Shown: positions 1-5,052 of the stretch, in pieces
Position numbering within the stretch: position 1 is the stretch's first letter
Layout: each line of letters starts with the position of its first letter
Assembly: GCA_021790615.1 (NCBI GenBank)
Contig: JAJYGW010000061.1
Coordinates: forward strand, 1 to 5,052
Origin: Actinomycetes bacterium
GTDB lineage: Bacteria > Actinomycetota > Acidimicrobiia > Acidimicrobiales > JAKAOS01
Direction of reading: 5' to 3'
Length of the DNA: 5,052 bases
Translations under genes and position numbers: made by a program
The notes under the pieces: model-generated
The model's input: the letters and a program-made list of their open reading frames with translations, nothing else
Database searches by the model: none
What the model was told of the DNA's origin: nothing

Positions 1-24
1 AGGTATCTCGCCGCAGTCTCGTAG
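1..24 (+). other. possible C-terminal tail of an upstream gene
   Basis: One forward frame is open from the first base and ends at a TAG stop at 22-24, reading RYLAAVS. Its codons are compatible with the GC-rich usage of the neighbours, but seven codons are far too few to identify a protein or to show that the frame is coding. It is listed because, if real, it would be the 3' end of a same-strand gene and would make 25-160 an intergenic regulatory region. A minus-strand gene running off the left edge is an equally unproven alternative. Confidence 0.15.
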
Positions 25-47
25 CCCGGCAGGACGCGCTGTCAACG

Positions 48-67
48 GCCGGGACTTTCGGCCCTGT
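48..67. promoter_or_regulatory. DosR/DevR-like palindromic box
   Basis: The core at 51-64 reads GGGACTTTCGGCCC. The published mycobacterial DosR box is TTSGGGACTWWAGTCCCSAA. Aligned to it, this site matches GGGACT and the central WW completely, then G and CCC on the right. It misses the A and T of the right half and most of the outer flanks. The same bases also form a perfect GGCCG/CGGCC inverted repeat (47-51 and 59-63). The site is about 95 bases ahead of the DUF3068 start, a reasonable place for an activator. Binding by a DosR/NarL-type regulator is inference from the motif and from the downstream triacylglycerol/wax ester synthases. Confidence 0.4.
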
Positions 68-80
68 CGTGATCGGCCGC

Positions 81-103
81 CTTGGGAGAGCATGTGACCC
101 AAG
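81..103. repeat. inverted repeat CTTGGG-N11-CCCAAG in leader
   Basis: Perfect 6-base arms CTTGGG (81-86) and CCCAAG (98-103) flank an 11-base spacer. A second pair, TCGTGA (67-72) and TCACGA (115-120), encloses it almost concentrically. The arrangement could be a dimeric regulator's operator or, if transcription starts upstream, a stem-loop in the 5' leader. There is no T-run after it, so it is not a classical intrinsic terminator. It is not a second DosR box, because the GGG and CCC blocks are 11 rather than 8 bases apart. Confidence 0.35.
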
Positions 104-148
104 ACCTCGGAGCGTCACGAGGGGACGAGACCGGGCGGCGCTGGATTG

Positions 149-158
149 AGAGGTGAGG
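149..158 (+). promoter_or_regulatory. ribosome binding site deciding the DUF3068 start
   Basis: The purine-rich run AGAGGTGAGG lies just ahead of ATG 161. GAGGTG (150-155) is at 5 bases spacing and GAGG (155-158) at 2 bases. The in-frame TTG at 146 would place this run inside the coding region and has no comparable site ahead of it, so ATG 161 is preferred. Confidence 0.7.
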
Positions 159-160
159 CC

Positions 161-1375
161 ATGAGACGGCGAGGAACGATCGCATTCGCTGTGGGTGTCG
201 TGCTGCTCGCAGCGACCGCGTTCTGGGTCACATCGGTCGTGCCCCAGCTCGTGAAATTCCCGACGGACACGAACACGACACTCCACTACGGAGGCCGGAT
301 GGTCGTGTTCGTCGACCAGAAGACGGGTGCTTCGCTCGTCATGCCGAAGGTGTCGTCTCTCACGATCGACCGGACGATGAAGGCGCTCCCGCAGAGCACC
401 TCGAGCGTGGCGGTGGTGGACGAGCGTTTCGTCGTCCACTCCGGCGGCACCACGCAGGTCGAGCACAACCGCTACGCACTAGACCGCCGCACGATGCAGA
501 ACGTCACGAGCGCCGACGCCTTCACCTTGGCACCGGGCAACCCCGGCGCCTCGGCAGGCAGCTACTACGTGACGCTTCCCATGGGGACCTCGGCGACCGA
601 CCGAACGATGCAGATCTGGAAGCCCGAGACGAGCACGACCTACCCGCTGATCCCGCTGCGCCCGGGCTCCCAGCCCACCAAGCTCAACGGGCTGTCGGTC
701 TACTGGTTCTCCGGCACGCTGCCGATGACACCGGTGACGAGCGCCGAGCTGAAGGTGCTGGCAGCAGCAGGGCTCCCGATGTCGGCGTCACCGCAGGCGG
801 TCGCCGCTCAGCTGACAGCGGCCGGGATGGACATCCCGGCCCTCACGAGAGCGCTCGCCCCGGTGCTGTCCGCGACCGAGGCAGCCCAGGTGCTCAAGGT
901 CATGAGCAGCCCGGTCCCGCTTCACTACTACGCGTTCTCGTCGGGGATCGTGGCTGTCGAGCCGGCGACCGGCGCCGTGATCGACATCAAGAACGCTGTC
1001 GACGGCATCGCATACTCGCCGTCCACGGCCGGGCTGAAGACACTCGTGACCGTGCTGTCTCGACACACGAACGTGGCGGGCGTCCGGGGCGCGCTGCGGG
1101 CGCTGCGATCGCTCGCGTCGGGTCCGCCCCAGCCGGTCTACGAGTTGCAGTACAGCCAGACCCCCGCCTCGGTCGCCTCCATGGTGTCCACCGCGAAGTC
1201 GCAGGCGGACCAGATCAACCTGGTCTCCTTCGACATCCCGCTCGGCGTCGGCATCCTCGGCGGGGTCCTCCTCTTGCTCGGAGCGGCCGACATCGCTCGC
1301 CGTCGCTCGGGCCGCCGGCCGCAGGCCGCAGTGCCACCGCCCGCCGAGAGGCCAGCCGGCAAGGAGGCGGCGTGA
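161..1375 (+). CDS. DUF3068 (PorA-like) envelope protein, two membrane anchors
   Basis: A 404-residue protein of the actinobacterial DUF3068 family, sometimes annotated 'porin PorA family'; its biochemical role is not established. An N-terminal hydrophobic segment (about residues 6-24) is followed by the family-typical VVPQLVKFPTDTNTTLHYGG stretch. A large domain (about 27-356) contains YALDRRTMQNV (105-115), a YYVTLPMGT...QIWKPET region (135-157), LNGLSVYWFSG (175-185) and VEPATGAVIDI (266-276). A second hydrophobic segment (about 358-376) leads into an Arg/Pro-rich tail (380-404). This suggests both ends in the cytoplasm and the main domain outside the membrane. The start at ATG 161 is chosen over the in-frame TTG at 146 because of its ribosome binding site. 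The stop overlaps the next start (GTGA), so it is probably co-transcribed with the two acyltransferases. The family call is by pattern recognition and is fairly sure; function is open. Confidence 0.8.
   Translation: MRRRGTIAFAVGVVLLAATAFWVTSVVPQLVKFPTDTNTTLHYGGRMVVFVDQKTGASLVMPKVSSLTIDRTMKALPQSTSSVAVVDERFVVHSGGTTQVEHNRYALDRRTMQNVTSADAFTLAPGNPGASAGSYYVTLPMGTSATDRTMQIWKPETSTTYPLIPLRPGSQPTKLNGLSVYWFSGTLPMTPVTSAELKVLAAAGLPMSASPQAVAAQLTAAGMDIPALTRALAPVLSATEAAQVLKVMSSPVPLHYYAFSSGIVAVEPATGAVIDIKNAVDGIAYSPSTAGLKTLVTVLSRHTNVAGVRGALRALRSLASGPPQPVYELQYSQTPASVASMVSTAKSQADQINLVSFDIPLGVGILGGVLLLLGAADIARRRSGRRPQAAVPPPAERPAGKEAA
1361..1367 (+). promoter_or_regulatory. strong Shine-Dalgarno for first WS/DGAT
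   Basis: AAGGAGG sits four bases ahead of the GTG at 1372, inside the last codons of the DUF3068 gene. It fixes the GTG as the start although this overlaps the upstream TGA. It suggests that the second gene can recruit ribosomes itself as well as by coupling. Confidence 0.7.
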
Positions 1376-2874
1376 GCACCACCGACTTCAGCTCTCGCAT
1401 GGCGCCGGCGGACTCGATCCTCTGGAGGATCGAGTCCGACGCAATCCTCCGCTCGACCATCACTGCTGTCACCTTGCTCGACAGGGAGCCCGACTGGCAG
1501 CGGCTCCGCCGCAGTGTGGAGGAAGCTCTCTCGACGTTCCCCCGGCTCCAGCAGATCGTTTCCGAGCCGCGGCTCGGGCTCGGGATCGGGATGCCGCAGT
1601 GGGTGACGGCGCCTCACTTCGACGTCGACGACCACCTCGTCCGGGTTTCCCTTCCAGGCACCCCTGACCTGCAGGCGGTTCTCGACTATGCCGCACACGA
1701 GGCGATGGTCGGCTTCGACCGGAGCCGACCGCTCTGGCAGTTCACGGTGATCGACGGAGTCCAAATGCCTGACGGCCGACCCGGTGCCGCCTTCGTCCAG
1801 AAGTACCACCACGCGCTCGCAGACGGGATCGCGAGCGTCCAGCTCGCGCTCCAGCTGCTGGAAGCGACCCGCGAGGCGTCCGTCGCGGTGGCAGATCTCC
1901 GCCAGGCCGCCCGCGCGACGTCACGCGCCGCGTCAGGTGCTACCTCGCCGGGCGAGGCCGCGACCTCCGAGCTGGAGGCGGTCCGGGCCCTGTCACGCAC
2001 CGCGGTGCGAGGGGCCCGGATCGCTGCTCGAGCTGCCCGGGACCCGCTCGGTACGGCGCGCGCCCTCTCTGAAGACCTCCGGTGGGGAGCCCGTCTCCTC
2101 GCGCCCGTGAGCCAGCCACTGTCGCCGCTCATGCGAGGGCGCAGCTCGAACCTCCAGTTCGGCGCCTTCGACGTCGACCTCGAGGAGCTCCGGGCTGCCG
2201 GGCAACGAGCCGGCGGATCGCTCAACGACGCCTTCCTCGCAGCCGTCGCGGCGGGTCTGCGTCGCTACCACGACGCTCACCAGGTGTCGGTGCGGGCGCT
2301 GCGGATGACGCTGCCGGTGAGCATCCGCCGGCCCGAGGACTCGCTCGGGACCAACCGCTTCACGCCTGTGCGCTTCGTCGTGCCCATCCTGCCGAACGTC
2401 GGCACCAGCATCCGCGCCCTCTCCGCAATCGTGCGCGAGTGGCGCAGCGGGCCGGCACTCGGACTCACCGACGGGCTCGCCCGCGCTCTCAGCATGCTCC
2501 CCACGTCTGCGGTCACGCCGGTGTTCGGCTCGATGCTGAAGAACGTCGACTTCGTGGCGACGAACGTGCCCGGCCTGCCGGTCCCCCTCTATCTCGCCGG
2601 GGCGGAGCTGGTCCGCCAGTACGCCTTCGCGCCGCCGTCGGGCTCCGCTCTCAACGTGGCGCTGCTGTCGCACGTGGGCACCTGCTGCATCGGCGTCAAC
2701 ATGGACAAGGCCGCCGTTCGAGACGGGGCGGAGATGGTGGCGGCTCTGAAGGAGGGCTTCTCGGAGGTGTTGGCTGTCGGGCACAGGCGGGAGCGGCGAC
2801 GGGCGGCGGGGACTGCCAAGGCAGCCCGGCCGCCCGAAAGGGCACCAGCGCGGCGGACCGCAAAGGGGGCATGA
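1372..2874 (+). CDS. wax ester synthase/diacylglycerol acyltransferase (WS/DGAT), divergent
   Basis: A 500-residue member of the bacterial WS/DGAT family, which transfers acyl groups from acyl-CoA to fatty alcohols or diacylglycerol to give wax esters or triacylglycerol, usually at the inner membrane or lipid bodies. The catalytic HHxxxDG motif is intact as HHALADG (146-152). Other family landmarks are RPLWQF (119-124), LGLGIGMPQWV (68-78), LPVSIR (314-319), SLNDAFLAAVAAGLRRY (283-299, N285/D286) and TNVPGLPVPLYLAGAEL (397-413). Length is near the usual 450-500 residues. The N-terminus, MAPADSILWRIESDAILRSTI, replaces the common PMHxG segment, marking a divergent subgroup. The linker between the halves (about 165-230) is Ala/Arg-rich, and the C-terminus (471-500) is a basic Arg/Ala/Pro tail. 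The start is GTG in a GTGA overlap with the DUF3068 stop; the end overlaps or abuts the next acyltransferase. Substrate preference (alcohol or diacylglycerol) cannot be read from sequence. Confidence 0.88.
   Translation: MSTTDFSSRMAPADSILWRIESDAILRSTITAVTLLDREPDWQRLRRSVEEALSTFPRLQQIVSEPRLGLGIGMPQWVTAPHFDVDDHLVRVSLPGTPDLQAVLDYAAHEAMVGFDRSRPLWQFTVIDGVQMPDGRPGAAFVQKYHHALADGIASVQLALQLLEATREASVAVADLRQAARATSRAASGATSPGEAATSELEAVRALSRTAVRGARIAARAARDPLGTARALSEDLRWGARLLAPVSQPLSPLMRGRSSNLQFGAFDVDLEELRAAGQRAGGSLNDAFLAAVAAGLRRYHDAHQVSVRALRMTLPVSIRRPEDSLGTNRFTPVRFVVPILPNVGTSIRALSAIVREWRSGPALGLTDGLARALSMLPTSAVTPVFGSMLKNVDFVATNVPGLPVPLYLAGAELVRQYAFAPPSGSALNVALLSHVGTCCIGVNMDKAAVRDGAEMVAALKEGFSEVLAVGHRRERRRAAGTAKAARPPERAPARRTAKGA
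1409..1438. repeat. 30-base near-perfect palindrome inside the WS/DGAT 5' coding region
   Basis: Left arm CGGACTCGATCCTC (1409-1422) and right arm GAGGATCGAGTCCG (1425-1438) are exact reverse complements over 14 bases, separated by only TG. The repeat begins 37 bases after the GTG start and covers codons 13-23 (ADSILWRIESD). As RNA it would be a stable hairpin of about 13 bp with a four-base loop; as DNA it could be a dimeric protein's operator. It is the longest perfect inverted repeat I found in the window. Function is unknown; expression control within the operon is inference. Confidence 0.75.
2862..2869 (+). promoter_or_regulatory. ribosome binding site bearing on second WS/DGAT start
   Basis: AAAGGGGG ends one base before ATG 2871 but seven bases before the in-frame ATG 2877. 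Normal Shine-Dalgarno spacing therefore favours 2877. ATG 2871 would instead give a classic ATGA overlap with the preceding stop. Translation coupling would make either workable. Confidence 0.5.
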
Positions 2875-2876
2875 CG

Positions 2877-4376
2877 ATGCGACTCGCCGACCGCCTCGCG
2901 AAGCTCGAGCGCAGCTCGTCGCTCGATGCGGGGTTCCTCACCCTCGAGAGCCCGACGACACCGATGCACATCGGCTCCCTCAGCTATCTCGAGCCCGGGC
3001 CGCTCCGGGACGAGAACGGTCGTGTCCGGCTGGGCGAGCTGCGAAGGCTGCTCGACGAGCGGTTGGCACTTGCTCCGCGCTTCCGGCAGCGGCCAGTCAC
3101 GGGTCCTTTCGGGCTCGGCCGGCCGGTGTGGATGGAGGACCCGCACTTCTCGATCGCCAACCACGTGAACGAGATCGTGCTTCCATCACCTGGATCGGAG
3201 CAACAGCTGCGGGAGCTCTGCGGGCAGCTGATGATGAAGCTGCTCGACCGGTCCCATCCGCTCTGGGAGCTCTGGATCGTCGATGGGCTGGCCGACGGCA
3301 GCATCGTCTTGATCGAGAAGATCCACCACTCGATGATGGACGGGGTGAGCGGCGTCGACGTCGCCATGTTGATGACCGATGCGACGCCGAAGGTCGAGCG
3401 CACGCAGCGCCGCGCCCGGGCGCGAGCAGCTGGTTCAGGGGGCTCGGGAGACACCGGCGCCCGGCGCCCCCCAGGCCGGCTGACCCTGCTCGCAACTGGC
3501 GCGATCGACGAGCTCGGCGTGCCCTTGGCCATGGCCGGCGCACCGTGGCGGGCCACCGCAGAGCTCGGCGACGCGCTGATCCACCCGTCGCGGCTGCCTG
3601 AGCTTGGCCGCCAGGCCCGCGCGATAGCCAAGGGCTCGGCGTCTCTCGTCCAACGACGGAACATCGCACCGCACACGCCCCTCAACGACCCGGTTGGGCC
3701 ACAACGTCTGTACGACCACGTGGAGTTCCCACTCCCCGAGCTGAAGCGGATCGCGAAGACCTTCGGATGCAAGGTGAACGACGTCCTGCTCGCGGGCGTG
3801 ACGAACGGTCTCCGGCAGCTGATGCTCGACCGCGAGCTCGAGCCGGGCGACCGCTTCCAGGTGCTGGTGCCGGTGTCGACGAGAGCGCTCGCCGAGCACC
3901 TGACGTTCGGCAACCAGGTGGCTGCGTGGATCGTGGCGCTGCCGGTCGGAGTCGCGGGTGACCTGGCACGGCTAGAAGCCGTCAAGGTGTCCACCGCCGC
4001 CCGCCGTGAGGAGCACCAGGCCGACGCCGTGGCTGCCCTCCTGAGTGCCGCCGACCGGTGGCCGACGCCGCTCGTGCAGCTCATCGCGCGACTGACCCAT
4101 CACCAGCCGTTCGTGAACGCCGTCGTGACGAACGTGCCCGGCCCGCCACACCAGCGATACCTGCTCGGAGCTCGCGTCAAGCGGGTCGCACCGTTCGTGC
4201 CGCTCGCCGGCAACCTCGACGTGAGCATCGGCATCGTGTCCTACGACAGCGAGGTGAGCATCGGCCTGCTGGCGGACGCGGAGCGGTGCGCTGACGTCCA
4301 GGTCCTCGGCGCCGGTATCCGGGCAGGGCTCGAGTCGCTCGAGGTCCTCGCGACACGCGTCCGCGGGGCCGCATGA
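2877..4376 (+). CDS. wax ester synthase/diacylglycerol acyltransferase (WS/DGAT), canonical type
   Basis: A 499-residue WS/DGAT paralogue (501 if ATG 2871 is used), closer to the textbook family than its neighbour. From M at 2877: LDAGFLTLESPTTPMHIGSL (16-35) is the usual N-terminal motif, GLGRPVWMEDPHF (79-91) follows, then HPLWELWIVDGL (127-138) and the catalytic HHSMMDG (150-156). An Arg/Gly-rich low-complexity linker (about 169-201) separates the halves. The second half has LNDPVGPQR (269-277), KVNDVLLAGVTNGLRQL (299-315), VPVSTR (331-336), VVTNVPGPP (416-424) and the terminal GNLDVSIGIVSYDSEVSIGLLAD. All key residues are present, so the enzyme looks functional. It would acylate a fatty alcohol or diacylglycerol from acyl-CoA. 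The frame is open far upstream (from 2082), but that part is a shadow of the first WS/DGAT and not a fusion. Its stop lies in an ATGA that can open a mini-ORF. Confidence 0.9.
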   Translation: MRLADRLAKLERSSSLDAGFLTLESPTTPMHIGSLSYLEPGPLRDENGRVRLGELRRLLDERLALAPRFRQRPVTGPFGLGRPVWMEDPHFSIANHVNEIVLPSPGSEQQLRELCGQLMMKLLDRSHPLWELWIVDGLADGSIVLIEKIHHSMMDGVSGVDVAMLMTDATPKVERTQRRARARAAGSGGSGDTGARRPPGRLTLLATGAIDELGVPLAMAGAPWRATAELGDALIHPSRLPELGRQARAIAKGSASLVQRRNIAPHTPLNDPVGPQRLYDHVEFPLPELKRIAKTFGCKVNDVLLAGVTNGLRQLMLDRELEPGDRFQVLVPVSTRALAEHLTFGNQVAAWIVALPVGVAGDLARLEAVKVSTAARREEHQADAVAALLSAADRWPTPLVQLIARLTHHQPFVNAVVTNVPGPPHQRYLLGARVKRVAPFVPLAGNLDVSIGIVSYDSEVSIGLLADAERCADVQVLGAGIRAGLESLEVLATRVRGAA

Positions 4377-4388
4377 TCGGCGTCATGC
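4371..4388 (+). repeat. small inverted repeat at the WS/DGAT stop codon
   Basis: GCATGA (4371-4376) and TCATGC (4383-4388) are exact reverse complements around TCGGCG. CCGCA and TGCGG just outside could lengthen the stem with a bulge. It covers the stop codon and the ATG at 4373. No T-run follows, so it is not a convincing terminator; it might influence coupling to the dehydrogenase gene. Confidence 0.3.
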
Positions 4389-4414
4389 CTGCGGTGCCGG
4401 AGGAGCAGGCTTGA
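4373..4414 (+). CDS. possible 13-codon coupling ORF
   Basis: ATG 4373 overlaps the WS/DGAT stop (ATGA) and reads MIGVMPAVPEEQA before a TGA at 4412-4414. It contains the only good Shine-Dalgarno sequence of the gap, GGAGGAG at 4399-4405. The peptide resembles nothing I recognise. It may serve only to carry ribosomes through the gap, or it may be chance; a real product is not claimed. Confidence 0.2.
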   Translation: MIGVMPAVPEEQA

Positions 4415-4434
4415 CAGACTCGAGCCAGGAATGA
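4411..4434 (+). CDS. possible 7-codon leader ORF before the dehydrogenase
   Basis: TTG 4411 lies five bases after GGAGGAG (4399-4405), overlaps the stop of the previous mini-ORF (TTGA) and reads MTDSSQE, with TTG as initiator. It ends in TGA 4432-4434, which overlaps ATG 4431 of the dehydrogenase (ATGA). This would explain how the dehydrogenase, whose own upstream AGGA touches its ATG, gets ribosomes. Very short, hence low certainty. Confidence 0.2.
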   Translation: MTDSSQE

Positions 4435-4925
4435 CCTCGTCCACCCACTCCACCGCCTGGGCCGTCTCCGCACCGGGCCCCATCGACGACCACCCGCTCG
4501 TCCGCGTCGAGAGAGACCTTGCCCCGCCCGGACCAGACGAGGTGCTGGTGCGGGTGATCGCGTGCGGCGTCTGCCGCACCGACCTTCACCTCGCCGAAGG
4601 CGACCTCGCCCCACGGCGCCCTCTCGTCACCCCCGGTCACGAGGTGATCGGCATCGTGGAGGAATGCGGTGCCGGGGCCACCCGCTTCGAGGCCGGCGAC
4701 CGCATCGGTGTGCCATGGTTGGCGTCGACCTGCGGAGAGTGCCGTTTCTGCCGGTCGGATCGGGAGAACCTCTGCCTCGCCCCGCGCTTCACCGGCTGGG
4801 ACCTCGACGGGGGCTACGCCGACTACGCGCTGTGCCACGAGGGGTACGGATACGCCATCCCGGACTCGTTCGGCGACGTGGAGGCGGCACCGCTCCTCTG
4901 CGCCGGCATCATCGGGTATAGGGCT
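4431..4925 (+). pseudogene. zinc-dependent alcohol dehydrogenase, interrupted after about residue 165
   Basis: The N-terminal GroES-like half of a zinc-dependent medium-chain alcohol dehydrogenase (NAD(P)-linked alcohol/aldehyde interconversion). Catalytic zinc ligands are visible in CGVCRTD (C45), GHE (H70, E71) and LLCAG (C157). The structural zinc site has its four cysteines, C101, C104, C107 and C115, in CGECRFCRSDRENLC. The TGWDLDGGYADY and PLLCAGIIGYRA motifs match the subfamily closely. After RA (to 4925) the expected Leu and the Rossmann NAD-binding half (GxGGxxH region) are absent in all three forward frames. The same frame stays open to the window edge as unrelated, Trp/Arg-rich sequence, giving a chimeric reading of at least 207 residues. 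A normal enzyme is about 330-350 residues, so this copy is probably inactive unless the rest is restored elsewhere. No in-frame ATG/GTG/TTG exists between the WS/DGAT stop and ATG 4431, so the start is secure. A fatty-alcohol role beside the WS/DGATs is inference. Confidence 0.8.
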
Positions 4926-5052
4926 CCTTGTTCTCAAGTGATGCTCGCGACAGCTCCTGATCCAGGGAGGTCGCGGTGGCAAAGCCGTGGGACCGAGATG
5001 TGGTGGCAGCAGCGCTGGCGGAGATCGTCGACGGGGCGAGTCTCCGTGACGT
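4919..5052. mobile_element. left part of a probable insertion element, right end outside the window
   Basis: Dehydrogenase similarity stops at 4917-4925. The next 50 bases (GGGCTCCTTGTTCTCAAGTG onward) match no dehydrogenase frame and have looser base composition. A new gene start with a ribosome binding site follows at 4976. The Tyr codon at the junction is TAT, in a TATA context, where the other Tyr codons of this fragment are TAC; this could mark the join, for example a TA target. No right end, target duplication or terminal repeat can be seen, so the family is not assigned. Alternatives are an integrated larger element, a rearrangement junction or an assembly join. Confidence 0.5.
4976..5052 (+). 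CDS. partial ORF, N-terminus of a putative HTH protein or transposase
   Basis: GTG 4976 follows AGGGAGG (4964-4970) by five bases and opens a frame that runs off the right edge. It reads VAKPWDRDVVAAALAEIVDGASLRDV, with the first residue as initiator Met. An amphipathic helix followed by DGASLRDV resembles the first part of the helix-turn-helix domains at the start of many transposases (IS630 and IS3 OrfA type) and some phage or regulatory proteins. It lies in a different frame from the interrupted dehydrogenase. The 25 visible codons are too few for a family call; transposase identity is inferred mainly from position in a broken gene. Confidence 0.45.
   Translation, partial: MAKPWDRDVVAAALAEIVDGASLRD

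Noticed and set aside
81..103. Inverted repeat read as an intrinsic terminator of an upstream gene
   Set aside because: Stem of only six pairs, 11-base loop and no following T-run.
81..103. Inverted repeat read as a second DosR box
   Set aside because: Spacing between GGG and CCC is 11 instead of 8 bases and the ACT/AGT elements are missing.
146..160. TTG at 146 as start of the DUF3068 protein
   Set aside because: The ribosome binding site 149-158 would be inside the coding region; ATG 161 has correct spacing and gives a normal membrane-anchor N-terminus.
1571..1590. Imperfect hexamer repeat GGCTCG-GGCTCG-GGATCG
   Set aside because: It encodes the conserved LGLG segment of the WS/DGAT family and is explained by codon bias; no sign of a variable tandem repeat.
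2082..2870. A 263-codon N-terminal extension of the second WS/DGAT open in the same frame
   Set aside because: It overlaps the first WS/DGAT, whose motifs are clear in the other frame. The extension is Arg/Ala-rich low-complexity sequence typical of a shadow frame in GC-rich DNA, and the family N-terminus begins at 2871/2877.
2984..4084. Long minus-strand open frame opposite the second WS/DGAT (and similar ones at 1993-2784 and 1138-1812)
   Set aside because: These have no recognisable domain, are Ser/Arg/Pro-rich and lie opposite well-supported genes; high GC keeps antisense frames open.
4411..4416. TTGACA as a -35 promoter element for the dehydrogenase
   Set aside because: At 16-18 bases spacing the sequence is GC-rich coding DNA with no -10-like hexamer, and a start there would fall inside the gene.
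4926..5052. Frameshift rather than insertion as the cause of the dehydrogenase break
   Set aside because: None of the three forward frames after 4925 shows the expected NAD-binding half; two of them meet a stop within about 40 bases and the third reads unrelated sequence.

Overview
The window is GC-rich throughout, with strongly G/C-biased third codon positions, GTG/TTG start options and tightly packed same-strand genes. Together with a DUF3068/PorA-like protein and two bacterial wax ester synthase/diacylglycerol acyltransferases (WS/DGAT), this points to a high-GC actinobacterium. Finer placement (a mycolate-type group or an acidimicrobial-type lineage) cannot be decided from the sequence alone.

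Layout: bases 1-160 form a leader region, possibly after the tail of an upstream gene (in-frame stop at 22-24). It holds a DosR/DevR-like half-conserved palindrome (core GGGACTTTCGGCCC, 51-64) and a second inverted repeat (81-103). Three complete genes on the + strand follow with stop/start contact: a DUF3068 membrane-anchored protein (161-1375), a divergent WS/DGAT (1372-2874) and a more canonical WS/DGAT (start at 2871 or 2877, end 4376). A 54-base gap, which can be read as a chain of two mini-ORFs with overlapping stop/start codons, leads to a zinc-dependent alcohol dehydrogenase at 4431. The dehydrogenase matches its family cleanly, with all zinc ligands, up to the motif CAGIIGYRA. From about 4917-4925 the sequence no longer resembles it, and at 4976 a new reading frame starts with its own ribosome binding site and a helix-turn-helix-like N-terminus. 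The simplest reading is that a mobile element has inserted into the dehydrogenase gene; its right end lies outside the window.

How the genes may work together (inference): WS/DGATs esterify acyl-CoA with a fatty alcohol or diacylglycerol to make storage wax esters or triacylglycerol. An alcohol dehydrogenase next to them could interconvert fatty alcohol and aldehyde, and the DUF3068 protein would be the envelope partner. In Mycobacterium tuberculosis the WS/DGAT gene tgs1 belongs to the DosR hypoxia/dormancy regulon, so a DosR-like box ahead of a WS/DGAT operon is a coherent, testable hypothesis. The most striking unexplained structure is a near-perfect 30-base palindrome (1409-1438; 14-bp arms, 2-base centre) inside the first codons of the first WS/DGAT gene.
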